Under the pieces are notes generated by a model. The model made no database searches, was not told where the DNA came from, and saw nothing but the letters and a program-made list of their open reading frames with translations. A stretch of DNA of 64,000 nt from FACHB-T130 sp042747725 (GTDB lineage: Bacteria; Cyanobacteriota; Cyanobacteriia; Cyanobacteriales; FACHB-T130). Below, piece by piece: positions 9,807-17,172 of the stretch; position 1 is the stretch's first letter; the number at the start of each line of letters is the position of its first letter. The stretch is from the NCBI RefSeq assembly GCF_042747725.1, contig NZ_JBHZGO010000040.1, positions 62,001 to 126,000 on the forward strand, given 5' to 3'. The translations under genes were made by a program, and so were the position numbers.

Positions 9807-9834
9807 CCCCATTCCCCATACCCCATACCCCATT
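9807..9834 (+). repeat. CCCCAT(A/T) heptamer run immediately before thiD
   Basis: Four perfect head-to-tail heptamers: CCCCATT, CCCCATA, CCCCATA, CCCCATT. The run ends three bases before the thiD ATG at 9838, so it occupies the place where a ribosome binding site would be, and it contains no purine-rich motif. The unit differs from the CCTCAGT family and resembles the CCCCAnT class of cyanobacterial short tandem repeats. Confidence 0.8.
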
Positions 9835-9837
9835 ACT

Positions 9838-10665
9838 ATGACCATTACAGACTCATCAAGCGTACCTGTTGCTCTAACGATTGCCGGTTCCGATAGCGGC
9901 GGCGGTGCTGGCATTCAAGCTGATTTACGGACATTCGCCTTTCACTGCGTTCACGGCACCAGTGCCATTACTTGCGTGACGGCGCAGAATACGCTGGGAG
10001 TCACGCGGGTGGATGCTTTACCGACAGCAGCAATTGTCGCCCAGATTGAGGCTGTGGTGACGGATATTGGCGTCCAAGCAGCTAAAACGGGGATGTTGCT
10101 CAATGGGGAGATTATTGCGGCTGTAGCGCAAGCTGTGGAAGCTTTCAAACTAGAGAATTTAGTGGTCGATCCCGTCATGGTATCGCGCACGGGTGCCCTG
10201 CTGATTGACAATGACGCCGTGGCAACGTTGCGGGATGTCTTAATCCCCAAAGCAGCGATTGTGACGCCCAACCGCTACGAAGCTCAATTATTGAGTGGGT
10301 TGCCGATTCATACATTGGATGATATGCGGGCTGCTGCCCAGCGGATTTATCATTTGGGAGGTGGTGCGGCTGTATTAGTGAAAGGCGGCGGCATGGAGGG
10401 GAATCTACGCGGCATTGATATCTGGTTTGATGGGCAGCATCTGGAAACCTTGAAAACCGCTACCGTAGATACGACGAACACTCACGGCACGGGGTGTACG
10501 CTCAGTAGCGCGATCGCTGCTAATCTAGCCCTAGGCAAAGATCGGTGGTCTGCGGTTCAAAAAGCCAAAGATTACGTCACCACTGCTCTAAAATACGCTT
10601 TAGCCATTGGTAAGGGTCAGGGGCCAGTGGGACATTTTTTTCCCCTCCTACAATCGGAGAATTAA
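9838..10665 (+). CDS. thiD: Hydroxymethylpyrimidine/phosphomethylpyrimidine kinase ThiD
   Basis: Ribokinase-fold enzyme that phosphorylates HMP and then HMP-phosphate to HMP-diphosphate for thiamin synthesis. It has 275 residues. The substrate/nucleotide-binding N-terminus AGSDSGGGAGIQADLRTF is at about 16-33. The conserved V-T-P-N-R-Y-E-A follows mid-protein, and the anion-hole motif H-G-T-G-C-T-L-S-S is near residue 218. The start is the ATG directly after the CCCCAT heptamer run, so initiation appears to lack a Shine-Dalgarno sequence. The gene stands alone; no other thiamin gene is visible. Confidence 0.95.
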   Translation: MTITDSSSVPVALTIAGSDSGGGAGIQADLRTFAFHCVHGTSAITCVTAQNTLGVTRVDALPTAAIVAQIEAVVTDIGVQAAKTGMLLNGEIIAAVAQAVEAFKLENLVVDPVMVSRTGALLIDNDAVATLRDVLIPKAAIVTPNRYEAQLLSGLPIHTLDDMRAAAQRIYHLGGGAAVLVKGGGMEGNLRGIDIWFDGQHLETLKTATVDTTNTHGTGCTLSSAIAANLALGKDRWSAVQKAKDYVTTALKYALAIGKGQGPVGHFFPLLQSEN

Positions 10666-10684
10666 AACAATCGGAGAATTAAAA
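10651..10684 (+). repeat. 17-bp tandem duplication across the thiD stop codon
   Basis: CAATCGGAGAATTAAAA at 10651-10667 is repeated exactly at 10668-10684. The first copy encodes the last residues (Q-S-E-N) and the TAA of thiD; the second copy is untranslated. This looks like a recent slippage duplication. Confidence 0.8.
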
Positions 10685-10818
10685 GGTTGTAGCATTGACA
10701 CCGTAAAAATCGATTGAGGCACATTCCTAGTTGATTAAATAGCAAATTTGTTAAAAAATGGCTGTCAGAGTCGCCTCACTTTCCATTATTGTTGCCTTAC
10801 AGAACTTAAACTAAATCC

Positions 10819-11445
10819 ATGATGTCCAATCCCTCGACCCGTTCGCCGATGCAAAATGCTTATATTTCCGAGCAGACTGCCCAAAGCCCAATGAATACCT
10901 ACCGTCCCTCGGTGCCAATTTCGGTTTACAAAGAACTCTCAGCAGAGTTACAAGCAGCACAAGCGATGCTGGACTCTCTGAATTCCCAAAATCAGCAGTT
11001 AGCTAAAGAAAATCAACAGCTGCGACAAGAAATCGAAAAAGTTGTTCAGTCAGCTTTGCACGCGCAACAGGTGGTTACTTCGTTTCCCTCCGGGGGTCGA
11101 GTTGAAGTTCCCCCTCCCTCCATTGAACCGGAAATTCGGACTGCACCAAGCGCTTCAACACCTAAGCGGCGTCCTCCACAGCCTCCTCGTTCTCCTCGTC
11201 CGGCGGCTACTGCTCCGCCAGTGGAAGTTTTACCTCATCCCAAAGCTGAACCAGCACCACTAAGCGATTTTTCAGAAAGCTTGGTAATCGAACAGGAACA
11301 AGGTCGGTATCGTCGCCCAACTCAGCCAGAACGTTCCGCAGATGTGAGTGGCTGGTGGTTAATCATCGTCATCTTTTTGATTGTGGCGACAGCGTTTGGC
11401 ACCGGCTTTTTGATTGTGCGTCCGCTTTTGAATAATAGTCGTTGA
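10819..11445 (+). CDS. Coiled-coil protein with C-terminal membrane anchor
   Basis: A 208-residue protein that I cannot assign to a named family. A Ser/Thr/Gln-rich start is followed by a coiled coil at about 36-76 (heptads around L-A-K-E-N-Q-Q-L-R-Q-E-I-E-K). Next comes a Pro/Arg-rich disordered stretch at about 93-145. One C-terminal membrane helix at about 178-200 (WWLIIVIFLIVATAFGTGFL) leads to a short polar end. With the bulk in front of a C-terminal helix it looks tail-anchored, with the coiled coil in the cytoplasm. Two ATGs are adjacent at 10819 and 10822, and either may be used. It precedes glnB on the same strand but is separated by a 346-bp spacer with its own regulatory site. Confidence 0.6.
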   Translation: MMSNPSTRSPMQNAYISEQTAQSPMNTYRPSVPISVYKELSAELQAAQAMLDSLNSQNQQLAKENQQLRQEIEKVVQSALHAQQVVTSFPSGGRVEVPPPSIEPEIRTAPSASTPKRRPPQPPRSPRPAATAPPVEVLPHPKAEPAPLSDFSESLVIEQEQGRYRRPTQPERSADVSGWWLIIVIFLIVATAFGTGFLIVRPLLNNSR

Positions 11446-11666
11446 GATTGCCGATTGACGGAAGGATTGACTCTGTTGGGAGTCGGAGAACCGGGTGCAT
11501 TTGCCTGGAACGACGGCTTTGATACAAATCGGGGAAATATTTCCAAACCCGTGCATCTTCACTGCCTAGTCACGTCTGTCACGTTGATGAGTCAGCGATA
11601 TCTACTAGAAACCCGTTAGTTAGGGTTGGCACAATTGATGCTTCTGGTGGGAGTAAAGAGCAATCT
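11446..11666. other. Spacer upstream of the glnB control region
   Basis: The 3' flank of the coiled-coil gene. No gene is seen. The remainder of the 11446-11791 spacer holds the NtcA-type site and the inverted repeat listed separately. Confidence 0.4.
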
Positions 11667-11680
11667 GTATCATATAATAC
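11667..11680 (+). promoter_or_regulatory. NtcA-type binding site upstream of glnB
   Basis: GTATCATATAATAC is a perfect match to the GTA-N8-TAC consensus of NtcA, the cyanobacterial global nitrogen regulator. glnB is a known NtcA target in cyanobacteria. The site lies 112 bp before the glnB start. A TGATAA hexamer at 11701, about 20 bp further on, could be the -10 box, though it is an imperfect match. Confidence 0.7.
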
Positions 11681-11738
11681 AAAAATCTTTGTTTGAGCAG
11701 TGATAAAACATAGCCGCCGCTTTACGAGTACCTTTGGT

Positions 11739-11757
11739 TGTACAAATTGATTGTACA
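11739..11757. promoter_or_regulatory. Inverted repeat in the glnB leader
   Basis: TGTACAA-ATTGA-TTGTACA is a perfect 7-bp inverted repeat with a 5-bp centre, 35 bp before the glnB start codon. It could be an operator or a second promoter element (TAAAAT follows at 11761). It is not an NtcA site because the GTA and TAC are 11 bp apart. The binding protein is unknown. Confidence 0.4.
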
Positions 11758-11791
11758 GATAAAATCCAGAACCAACTGAGGAGTTAGAAGC

Positions 11792-12130
11792 TTGAAAAAA
11801 GTTGAAGCGATTATCCGGCCTTTTAAACTCGACGAAGTTAAAATTGCGCTAGTCAATGCGGGAATTGTGGGAATGACCGTTTCTGAAGTCCGAGGATTTG
11901 GGCGGCAGAAAGGTCAAACTGAACGTTATCGCGGTTCCGAGTACACGGTTGAGTTTTTGCAAAAACTAAAAGTAGAGATCGTTGTTGAAGATAGCCAGGT
12001 TGATATGGTGATTGAGAAAATCATTGCCGCTGCCCGAACGGGTGAAATTGGTGATGGTAAGATTTTTGTCAGCCCGGTAGAGCAGGTGATCCGAATTCGG
12101 ACGGGGGAAAAGAATCTGGAAGCCGTCTAA
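11792..12130 (+). CDS. glnB: Nitrogen regulatory protein PII
   Basis: Trimeric signal protein that binds ATP/ADP and 2-oxoglutarate and controls N-acetylglutamate kinase, PipX and transporters. It has 112 residues, exactly the PII length. The T-loop contains Ser49 (the phosphorylated serine of cyanobacterial PII) and Tyr51 in R-G-S-E-Y. The B-loop T-G-E-I-G-D-G-K-I-F is intact. The start is a TTG at 11792, supported by GAGGAG at 11778-11783 and by the invariant M-K-K-x-E-A-I-I-R-P-F N-terminus. An NtcA-type site lies upstream. A heptamer array begins four bases after the stop. Confidence 0.97.
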   Translation: MKKVEAIIRPFKLDEVKIALVNAGIVGMTVSEVRGFGRQKGQTERYRGSEYTVEFLQKLKVEIVVEDSQVDMVIEKIIAAARTGEIGDGKIFVSPVEQVIRIRTGEKNLEAV

Positions 12131-12133
12131 ATC

Positions 12134-12393
12134 AGGACTGAGGACTGAGGACTGAGGACTGAGGACTGAGGACTGAGGGCTGAGGACTGAGGACTGAGGG
12201 CTGAGGGCTGAGGACTGAGGGCTGAGGACTGAGGACTGAGGACTGAGGACTGAGGACTGAGGACTGAGGACTGTAGGCGCTTCGCCTTCCCGAAGGGTGG
12301 ACTGAGGACTGTAGGCGCTTCGCCTTCCCGGAGGGTGGACTGAGGACTGTAGGCGCTTCGCATTCCCGGAGGGTGGACTGAGGACTGAGGAGT
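12134..12393. repeat. Heptamer array 2 with three embedded palindromic units
   Basis: Starts right after the glnB stop. It has about 20 GAGGACT/GAGGGCT heptamers, followed by three near-identical blocks that each join the heptamer to a palindromic unit (TAGGCGCTTCGCCTTCCCG, with GGCG/CGCC and CCC/GGG arms). The array ends before rdgB. Two repeat families are interleaved here, apparently by slippage of a composite unit of about 42 bp. The remaining bases to 12492 hold no gene. Confidence 0.88.
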
Positions 12394-12492
12394 TCGGGGT
12401 TAGAGGTCAGGAGTAATTAAAAATTCAGAAATCAGAATTTTTGGCGATCGCCAAAAACTGATTTCTGGTAACTTGATTTCTAACTTCTGTAC

Positions 12493-13074
12493 TCAATCCT
12501 CAGTCTTTAATGTCTGTAGCTGGGGTAAGAGAATTTTGAAGGCTTGACCTCGATGGCTCCACTGGCGCTTCAACTCAGGAGTCATTTCCGCAAAAGTCAT
12601 TTGCTCTTTGGATACGTAAAAAATCGGATCGTAGCCGAATCCACCTGTACCGCGAGGGGAGTGGAGAATTTCGCCGCGACAAACTCCTTCGGCTTGCACA
12701 GCTAGAGCGCCATCCGGACGAGCGATCGCAATTGCACAAACAAATTGCGCTTCCCGATTCAGTTCGTTGCCTAGTTCATTCAACAGGCGTTCAATTCGAT
12801 CGGTGTCGGTTTTGCCATAACGAGCGGAATAGATACCGGGTGCGCCCTCTAAGGCGTCTACTTCCAACCCAGAATCATCTGCGATCGCCCACTCTCCAGT
12901 CGCCTGTGCCACCTGGGATGCCTTCAGACAAGCGTTAGCCATGAAGGTGTCACCCGACTCCTCAATCTCCAGTTCCTCTGGCTTCAGGGTCAATTCCCAG
13001 CCCAATCCGCTTAAATACGTCTGCATCTCTCGCAGCTTGCCTGGATTTCCCGTAGCGACTACTAACACAGTCAT
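12493..13074 (-). CDS. rdgB: RdgB/Ham1 non-canonical purine NTP pyrophosphatase
   Basis: Hydrolyses dITP, ITP and XTP to monophosphates, cleaning the nucleotide pool. It has 193 residues from the ATG at 13074. I prefer this start to an upstream in-frame one because AAAGGAG lies about eight bases before it and V-V-A-T-G-N-P-G-K-L follows at once. The family motifs A-D-D-S-G-L-E-V-D-A-L and G-F-G-Y-D-P-I-F are intact. A HIP1 octamer sits between the ribosome site and the ATG. The last codons (K-T-E-D-stop) read through a heptamer-like ACTGAGGATTGA, so the C-terminus may have been shaped by the nearby repeat. Confidence 0.95.
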   Translation of the reverse strand: MTVLVVATGNPGKLREMQTYLSGLGWELTLKPEELEIEESGDTFMANACLKASQVAQATGEWAIADDSGLEVDALEGAPGIYSARYGKTDTDRIERLLNELGNELNREAQFVCAIAIARPDGALAVQAEGVCRGEILHSPRGTGGFGYDPIFYVSKEQMTFAEMTPELKRQWSHRGQAFKILLPQLQTLKTED

Positions 13075-13335
13075 GGCGATCGCTCCTTTGCTGGAATAAA
13101 TACACACCTACACGATCGTAGAAACCTGTTTTTGCAGAAGTTAACAAGTTGGCTGGCGATCGCCATCTGAAACTTGTAAAAAATCACCCATTCAGGTGAA
13201 CCAAACAGCGGAACTAACTCGCACGATAGCAGCGTCAAGCTTCTTATCTGCTATACGCATTGGACGAGCATTGGAGTGCTGCTTGTCTCAACAGACACGC
13301 TCTCCACCTACAAAAACAAATCTATTGAGGTTTCT

Positions 13336-14796
13336 ATGAGACAGATTTTCAAAAATCACTCCAAACCAGTAAATCCCGGTGAAACAGTTCACCAATCCGA
13401 GCGGATTTTTGCCGCTCTAGTTCTAACTGGCATCTTGTCTTTGGGCGCAGGTCTGACACTGCTGCAAACCGCATTTGCTGCCCCAGTCAGACTTTCTGAG
13501 TCTACCACCGAACTGGTTAAGGTTAAAGACCAGAAAGTTGGGCAAAATCTTGACCGTAAGCAAGCTAATCGCTTACCGCCTCGGATTGCTAACGCCGTTC
13601 GTCAAGATTTGTCGCGTCAAACTGGTATCGCTCCGGGAAAGCTCAAGATTACTGACTTTAACCAGAAAACTTGGAACGATGGCTGTTTGGGACTTCCGAA
13701 ATCTGGTGAATTTTGTACTCAAGCATTAGTTCCCGGTTGGCGCGTTGTCATGTCTAGTGGTAACAAAACTTGGGTTTATCGCATCAATTCTACAGGGCAA
13801 GTTTTACGCCTCCAAAAGTCGGATACTCCTGTCAGTAACATCCCAGAAAACTTCCCCAAATCCATTGCTAATGCTGTTATCGCTGATGCCTCCACGCAGT
13901 TGGGTTTGCCGGTTAACCAGATTCGCCTCGTGCAGGCGGAACAGAAAACTTGGCCTGATGCTTGTTTAGGGATTTACGCGCCTGATATTTTGTGTGCGCC
14001 AGCGACGGTAGAAGGCTGGCGGGTGACGGTACAAGGAAATGGACAACGCTTGGTTTATCGCACGAATGCAGCCGGTTCTGTAGTGAAGCTGGATCAACTA
14101 GCGAGTTTGCCGAATTCCGTTCGGGATGCAGTCTTGCTGGAGGCTTCCCGACAGTTCAAAGTGCCAGCGAACCAACTCAGCATCATTCAGGCTAAACAGC
14201 AAAATTGGGATAGCTGTCTCGGTTTAGGCGGTATTAACGAGAGTTGTGCTACTCTTGCAATCCCTGGTTGGCAGGTGACGGTACAAAACCAGCTACAACT
14301 GTTGGTTTATCACACGAACGACAATGGTTCTCTCGTTAAGTTCAATCAAGACGCTAGCAAGATAAGCGATGCGGGTACCCTCCAGCCGACGCCAATTCCT
14401 GCTAGCGAACTACCACCATCCTTAGATAAAAATGTGGTGTTTCGAGCGATCGCCAGTGGCGGTTTTGCTGGTAGAACCTACGAAACTGTTTTACTGAATG
14501 ACGGACGCTTGATGCGCGTTCGTATCGGCGATGCCAATGACTCCGAGCGTAGCGTTCTCCGCATTTCTGGGCAACAGGTACGACAGTTTCAGCAATTGCT
14601 AGAACGGCAGCAATTTGCCCAATTCAAGAACCTGAGTTACCCAGCACCCAGCGGTGCTGCCGATTACATCACCTACACGCTTACCAGTCGAGAAGGTACG
14701 GTTCGCTACACCGATATTAATCGAGGTAGTTTGCCTGCACCTTTAGAGAAAGCGATCCAAGGTTGGAATCGGCTTGCCAGCAGCGCCCAAAGATAA
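13336..14796 (+). CDS. Secreted protein with three Cys-pair repeats and an emfourin-like C-terminus
   Basis: It has 486 residues from the ATG at 13336, which has GAGG a few bases upstream; a GTG at 13276 would add 20 residues. A signal peptide ends near A-F-A-A-P (about residue 49). Three homologous repeats of about 80 residues follow. Each has L-P-x-x-I/V-x-x-A-V near its start, a Cys pair about 10 residues apart (C-L-G-L/I ... C), then P/E-G-W-R/Q-V, and ends with Y-R/H-x-N. The last about 115 residues begin F-R-A-I-A-S-G-G-F-A-G and resemble the emfourin/protealysin-inhibitor fold; this is inference. A likely role is a periplasmic or extracellular binding protein or protease inhibitor. A strong terminator follows. 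Confidence 0.6.
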   Translation: MRQIFKNHSKPVNPGETVHQSERIFAALVLTGILSLGAGLTLLQTAFAAPVRLSESTTELVKVKDQKVGQNLDRKQANRLPPRIANAVRQDLSRQTGIAPGKLKITDFNQKTWNDGCLGLPKSGEFCTQALVPGWRVVMSSGNKTWVYRINSTGQVLRLQKSDTPVSNIPENFPKSIANAVIADASTQLGLPVNQIRLVQAEQKTWPDACLGIYAPDILCAPATVEGWRVTVQGNGQRLVYRTNAAGSVVKLDQLASLPNSVRDAVLLEASRQFKVPANQLSIIQAKQQNWDSCLGLGGINESCATLAIPGWQVTVQNQLQLLVYHTNDNGSLVKFNQDASKISDAGTLQPTPIPASELPPSLDKNVVFRAIASGGFAGRTYETVLLNDGRLMRVRIGDANDSERSVLRISGQQVRQFQQLLERQQFAQFKNLSYPAPSGAADYITYTLTSREGTVRYTDINRGSLPAPLEKAIQGWNRLASSAQR

Positions 14797-14833
14797 AATT
14801 AGGCAGCATCTGGATACTCTCATTCTTGGCGAA

Positions 14834-14870
14834 TAGTGAAAGCAGCCCCACACTAGGGCTGCTTTCACTA
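14834..14870 (+). terminator. Intrinsic terminator after the three-repeat protein
   Basis: A perfect 15-bp stem, TAGTGAAAGCAGCCC at 14834-14848 pairing with GGGCTGCTTTCACTA at 14856-14870, around a 7-nt loop and followed by TTT. It lies 38 bp after the stop codon at 14796. Confidence 0.8.
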
Positions 14871-14911
14871 TTTGCTAAATAATTGTAAGTCAGGATCTAC
14901 GCAAAGTTATG

Positions 14912-15001
14912 CAGGACTTACGCAAAGCTTATACATATAGCGTTTTGTAGGGGCAATCCCTTGTGGTTGCCCCAGATGTCGCGCAAGTTGCGTAAGTCCT
15001 G
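14912..15001. repeat. 90-bp palindromic element B, copy 1
   Basis: Bounded by perfect 14-bp terminal inverted repeats: CAGGACTTACGCAA at 14912-14925 and TTGCGTAAGTCCTG at 14988-15001. The interior holds AGCTTATACATATAGCG and a second palindrome (GGGGCAATCCC against GGTTGCCCC). Four relatives are at 27370-27453, 28343-28439, 36814-36904 and 51000-51090, in both orientations and all intergenic. It has no reading frame. The structure is that of a miniature inverted-repeat element, or a folded intergenic RNA hairpin. Confidence 0.88.
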
Positions 15002-15358
15002 GTTATGGAAAAACGAACCGCGAAGGACGCTTCAAGAGAGGAAGGAATAAAAGTTTCAGAGAGTTCTTACGTAAGTCATTGTAAGTAAAGCAACTGAATG
15101 CAGAGGGATTGCTTTTTGGCGATCGCTAAAAAGCTCCAGCTACTCCAGCTACTGAATTCTTGAGGAAGGTGCTTTGGCGATCGCTTGTACCTCCGGAAAC
15201 TCCAAAAAATTTGGCTTCTCAAACCCTGCCCTTCTCTGTCCGATTTCCTGAGGAGGAAGCCAAATTACAATCTACGGTTTACCTATCGGGATATGAAGGT
15301 ATACAATAAGAAGATTCTGCTAAAATCTTGTCCATAGTAAAAGTATTCCTAAAGATAG
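15002..15358. other. Spacer before the cyclotransferase-like gene
   Basis: No convincing gene is seen on either strand. GGCGATCGCT occurs twice, near 15118 and 15176. The promoter of the next gene must lie here, but no clear boxes stand out. Confidence 0.4.
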
Positions 15359-15973
15359 ATGAGCGATCGCATTGGACACTTAAAACACACCTGGGTACAA
15401 TCTCATCATCCTGCACATCAAGCGTTGAGATTGCAACAACAGCAACAAACAGAGCCGATGTTTTACTATTTTGCTTACGGTTCTTGTATGTGCCCGGTCG
15501 ATTTAAAGCGTACATTCGGCGAGAACACCCATACTTACGTGATTGGTGCTGCCACACTCAAAGGATATCGACTAGGATTTTATCGCCGCTCAGCGCTTCG
15601 CAACTGTGGTGTTTTAGATATGGTGAAAGACCCATCAGCCTCAGTCGAAGGAGTTCTGTATAGATTACCGTGGAGATTGAGCGATCGCTTAGATGAACGC
15701 GAAGAAGTCCCTCAAGGCGGTTATCGCCAGGAAATGGTCAATGTTTCCTGCCAAGATCGCATATATACCAGCGTTCGTACCTACGTTGTCGTTAACAAAT
15801 TAGCAGAAGAACTCGCCCCCAACGACTGGTACTTCAACGTTGTCCTGCGCGGTGCCTTAACCTGCGGGCTTCCAGAACAGTATTGCTGGCAACTGTTTAA
15901 CCATATGTATCAGTTGCAACAGCGCCACTGGCTCTCGTCAGTCTCTGCGGTCGGCTTAGCGAACGGTAATTGA
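15359..15973 (+). CDS. Gamma-glutamylcyclotransferase-like protein
   Basis: Its AIG2/GGCT-type fold is recognised from the motif F-Y-Y-F-A-Y-G-S at about 35-42, the adjacent G-x-A-T-L-K-G-Y-R-L-G-F, and the L-D-E-R-E-E-V-P-x-G-G-Y segment that carries the catalytic glutamate in this family. Family members release 5-oxoproline from gamma-glutamyl compounds or act on related isopeptide bonds; the substrate here is unknown. The length is 204 residues from the ATG at 15359. A second ATG at 15458 begins directly at the conserved domain and would give about 171 residues. Neither start has a clear ribosome site. The first 33 residues are low-complexity and Gln-rich. Confidence 0.7.
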   Translation: MSDRIGHLKHTWVQSHHPAHQALRLQQQQQTEPMFYYFAYGSCMCPVDLKRTFGENTHTYVIGAATLKGYRLGFYRRSALRNCGVLDMVKDPSASVEGVLYRLPWRLSDRLDEREEVPQGGYRQEMVNVSCQDRIYTSVRTYVVVNKLAEELAPNDWYFNVVLRGALTCGLPEQYCWQLFNHMYQLQQRHWLSSVSAVGLANGN

Positions 15974-16161
15974 GCATCCGTCATTGGTGATTCGTTTTTG
16001 GTCAGAAATTCTGAGCAAAGACCTAAAGACTCATGACAACTAGCAATTCCCCAATACTTATTATTTATTAAAATACTTGTAGGGTGGTTAATCTTCACCC
16101 TCATCCTAGGTATTGTTAGGCTTAAGATGTAAACATACATTTTTTGCAAATTCCTTACTGT

Positions 16162-17100
16162 ATGTTTACAAAAACCAAATCATTGGGCATATTATTATTA
16201 TTTATGATAATATCTAGCATTTATCTTTATTTTAAAAATAATCCAACAATTACTCAAATTCAAGTAATAAAATTAATAACAGCCAGAAAAACTGTTAATA
16301 ATTTATGCGATTGCCAAAGCCAAGAATGTCAGTTCAGCATAGAATTTATCAGAACGGATCATCAAGGTAATACCAAGGCTGAAGGCGCAAATTATGTTAT
16401 TCTTTTTGATCCCAAATCTCCAAAACTAGATTTTAAGGTTAGTCTTGCTTTAGCCCATGAAATTTATGCTAAAGATGCTAAAGGGAGATTACGCAAAGAA
16501 TATATCCCAAAACAGTTTCATGAAATTATAGCGGATGATAATGCCAAACTAAATGGCAAAAGACCGATTGCAGCCATTAATGGGGATTATATAGATCCTG
16601 AGAATAAACCCCAAGGCTTGAACATTTCGAGGGGTGTAGAATATTCTGGTTTATTTAAAGATAAGCGGTCTTCCTTTGGAATTTCAGGAGGTACACAAGA
16701 GCGAAAGGCTACGATTCAGATTGGGAAAAGAAACGAGCAAATTTTAAATTACAATTTAGTAGGAGGAAATGGAAGATTTTATCAAAATGGAATATTCAAA
16801 GATATTTGTAATGACTTGGGAGAATATGCCTGTAAGCACGAAACCAGTCGCTCGATGGCAGCGATTACTTCCAAAGGCTATGTAATATTACTGGTTAACA
16901 ACGTCGATGATGGGCCATTGTATCCAGATAAGTTTGATGATCTCCTGAAAGGAATTTCTAAAAATCACTGTTTAGGTAATATTCAGGAAGCGATGTTATT
17001 TGATGGCGGGTTTTCAACAGCTTTTTACTATAACAACAAAATCTATGTGGAAAATTCTAATCCAATTGGATCGGTATTTTTGATTTACAAAACGGAATGA
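16162..17100 (+). CDS. NAGPA-type phosphodiester glycosidase family protein
   Basis: It has 312 residues from the ATG at 16162; an upstream TTG at 16144 is less likely. An N-terminal membrane or signal segment at about 8-26 directs it across the membrane. The phosphodiester glycosidase (PF09992-type) landmarks are A-A-I-N-G-D-Y (about 137), T-S-R-S-M-A-A-I (about 230) and L-F-D-G-G-F-S-T-A (about 282). The family cleaves sugar phosphodiester bonds, in bacteria often in cell-envelope polymers. Base composition is clearly AT-richer than in neighbouring genes, which could mean recent transfer. An N-terminal Cys cluster (C-D-C-Q-S-Q-E-C) is unusual. Confidence 0.72.
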   Translation: MFTKTKSLGILLLFMIISSIYLYFKNNPTITQIQVIKLITARKTVNNLCDCQSQECQFSIEFIRTDHQGNTKAEGANYVILFDPKSPKLDFKVSLALAHEIYAKDAKGRLRKEYIPKQFHEIIADDNAKLNGKRPIAAINGDYIDPENKPQGLNISRGVEYSGLFKDKRSSFGISGGTQERKATIQIGKRNEQILNYNLVGGNGRFYQNGIFKDICNDLGEYACKHETSRSMAAITSKGYVILLVNNVDDGPLYPDKFDDLLKGISKNHCLGNIQEAMLFDGGFSTAFYYNNKIYVENSNPIGSVFLIYKTE

Positions 17101-17172
17101 CAATTTATAGAGTAGAACTGGTTGGTCGAAGTAGCTGAGAATCCATATATCTTGGATGGGGTGGAAGCTGCA

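Noticed and set aside
9422..9837. TPP riboswitch before thiD
   Set aside because: The conserved thi-box core was not found in the leader.
12127..12363. 78-codon minus-strand open frame after glnB
   Set aside because: Same cause: heptamer array 2 plus embedded palindromes.
9082..12393. Possible CRISPR arrays
   Set aside because: The repeats are 7-bp units without spacers, and no cas gene is present.
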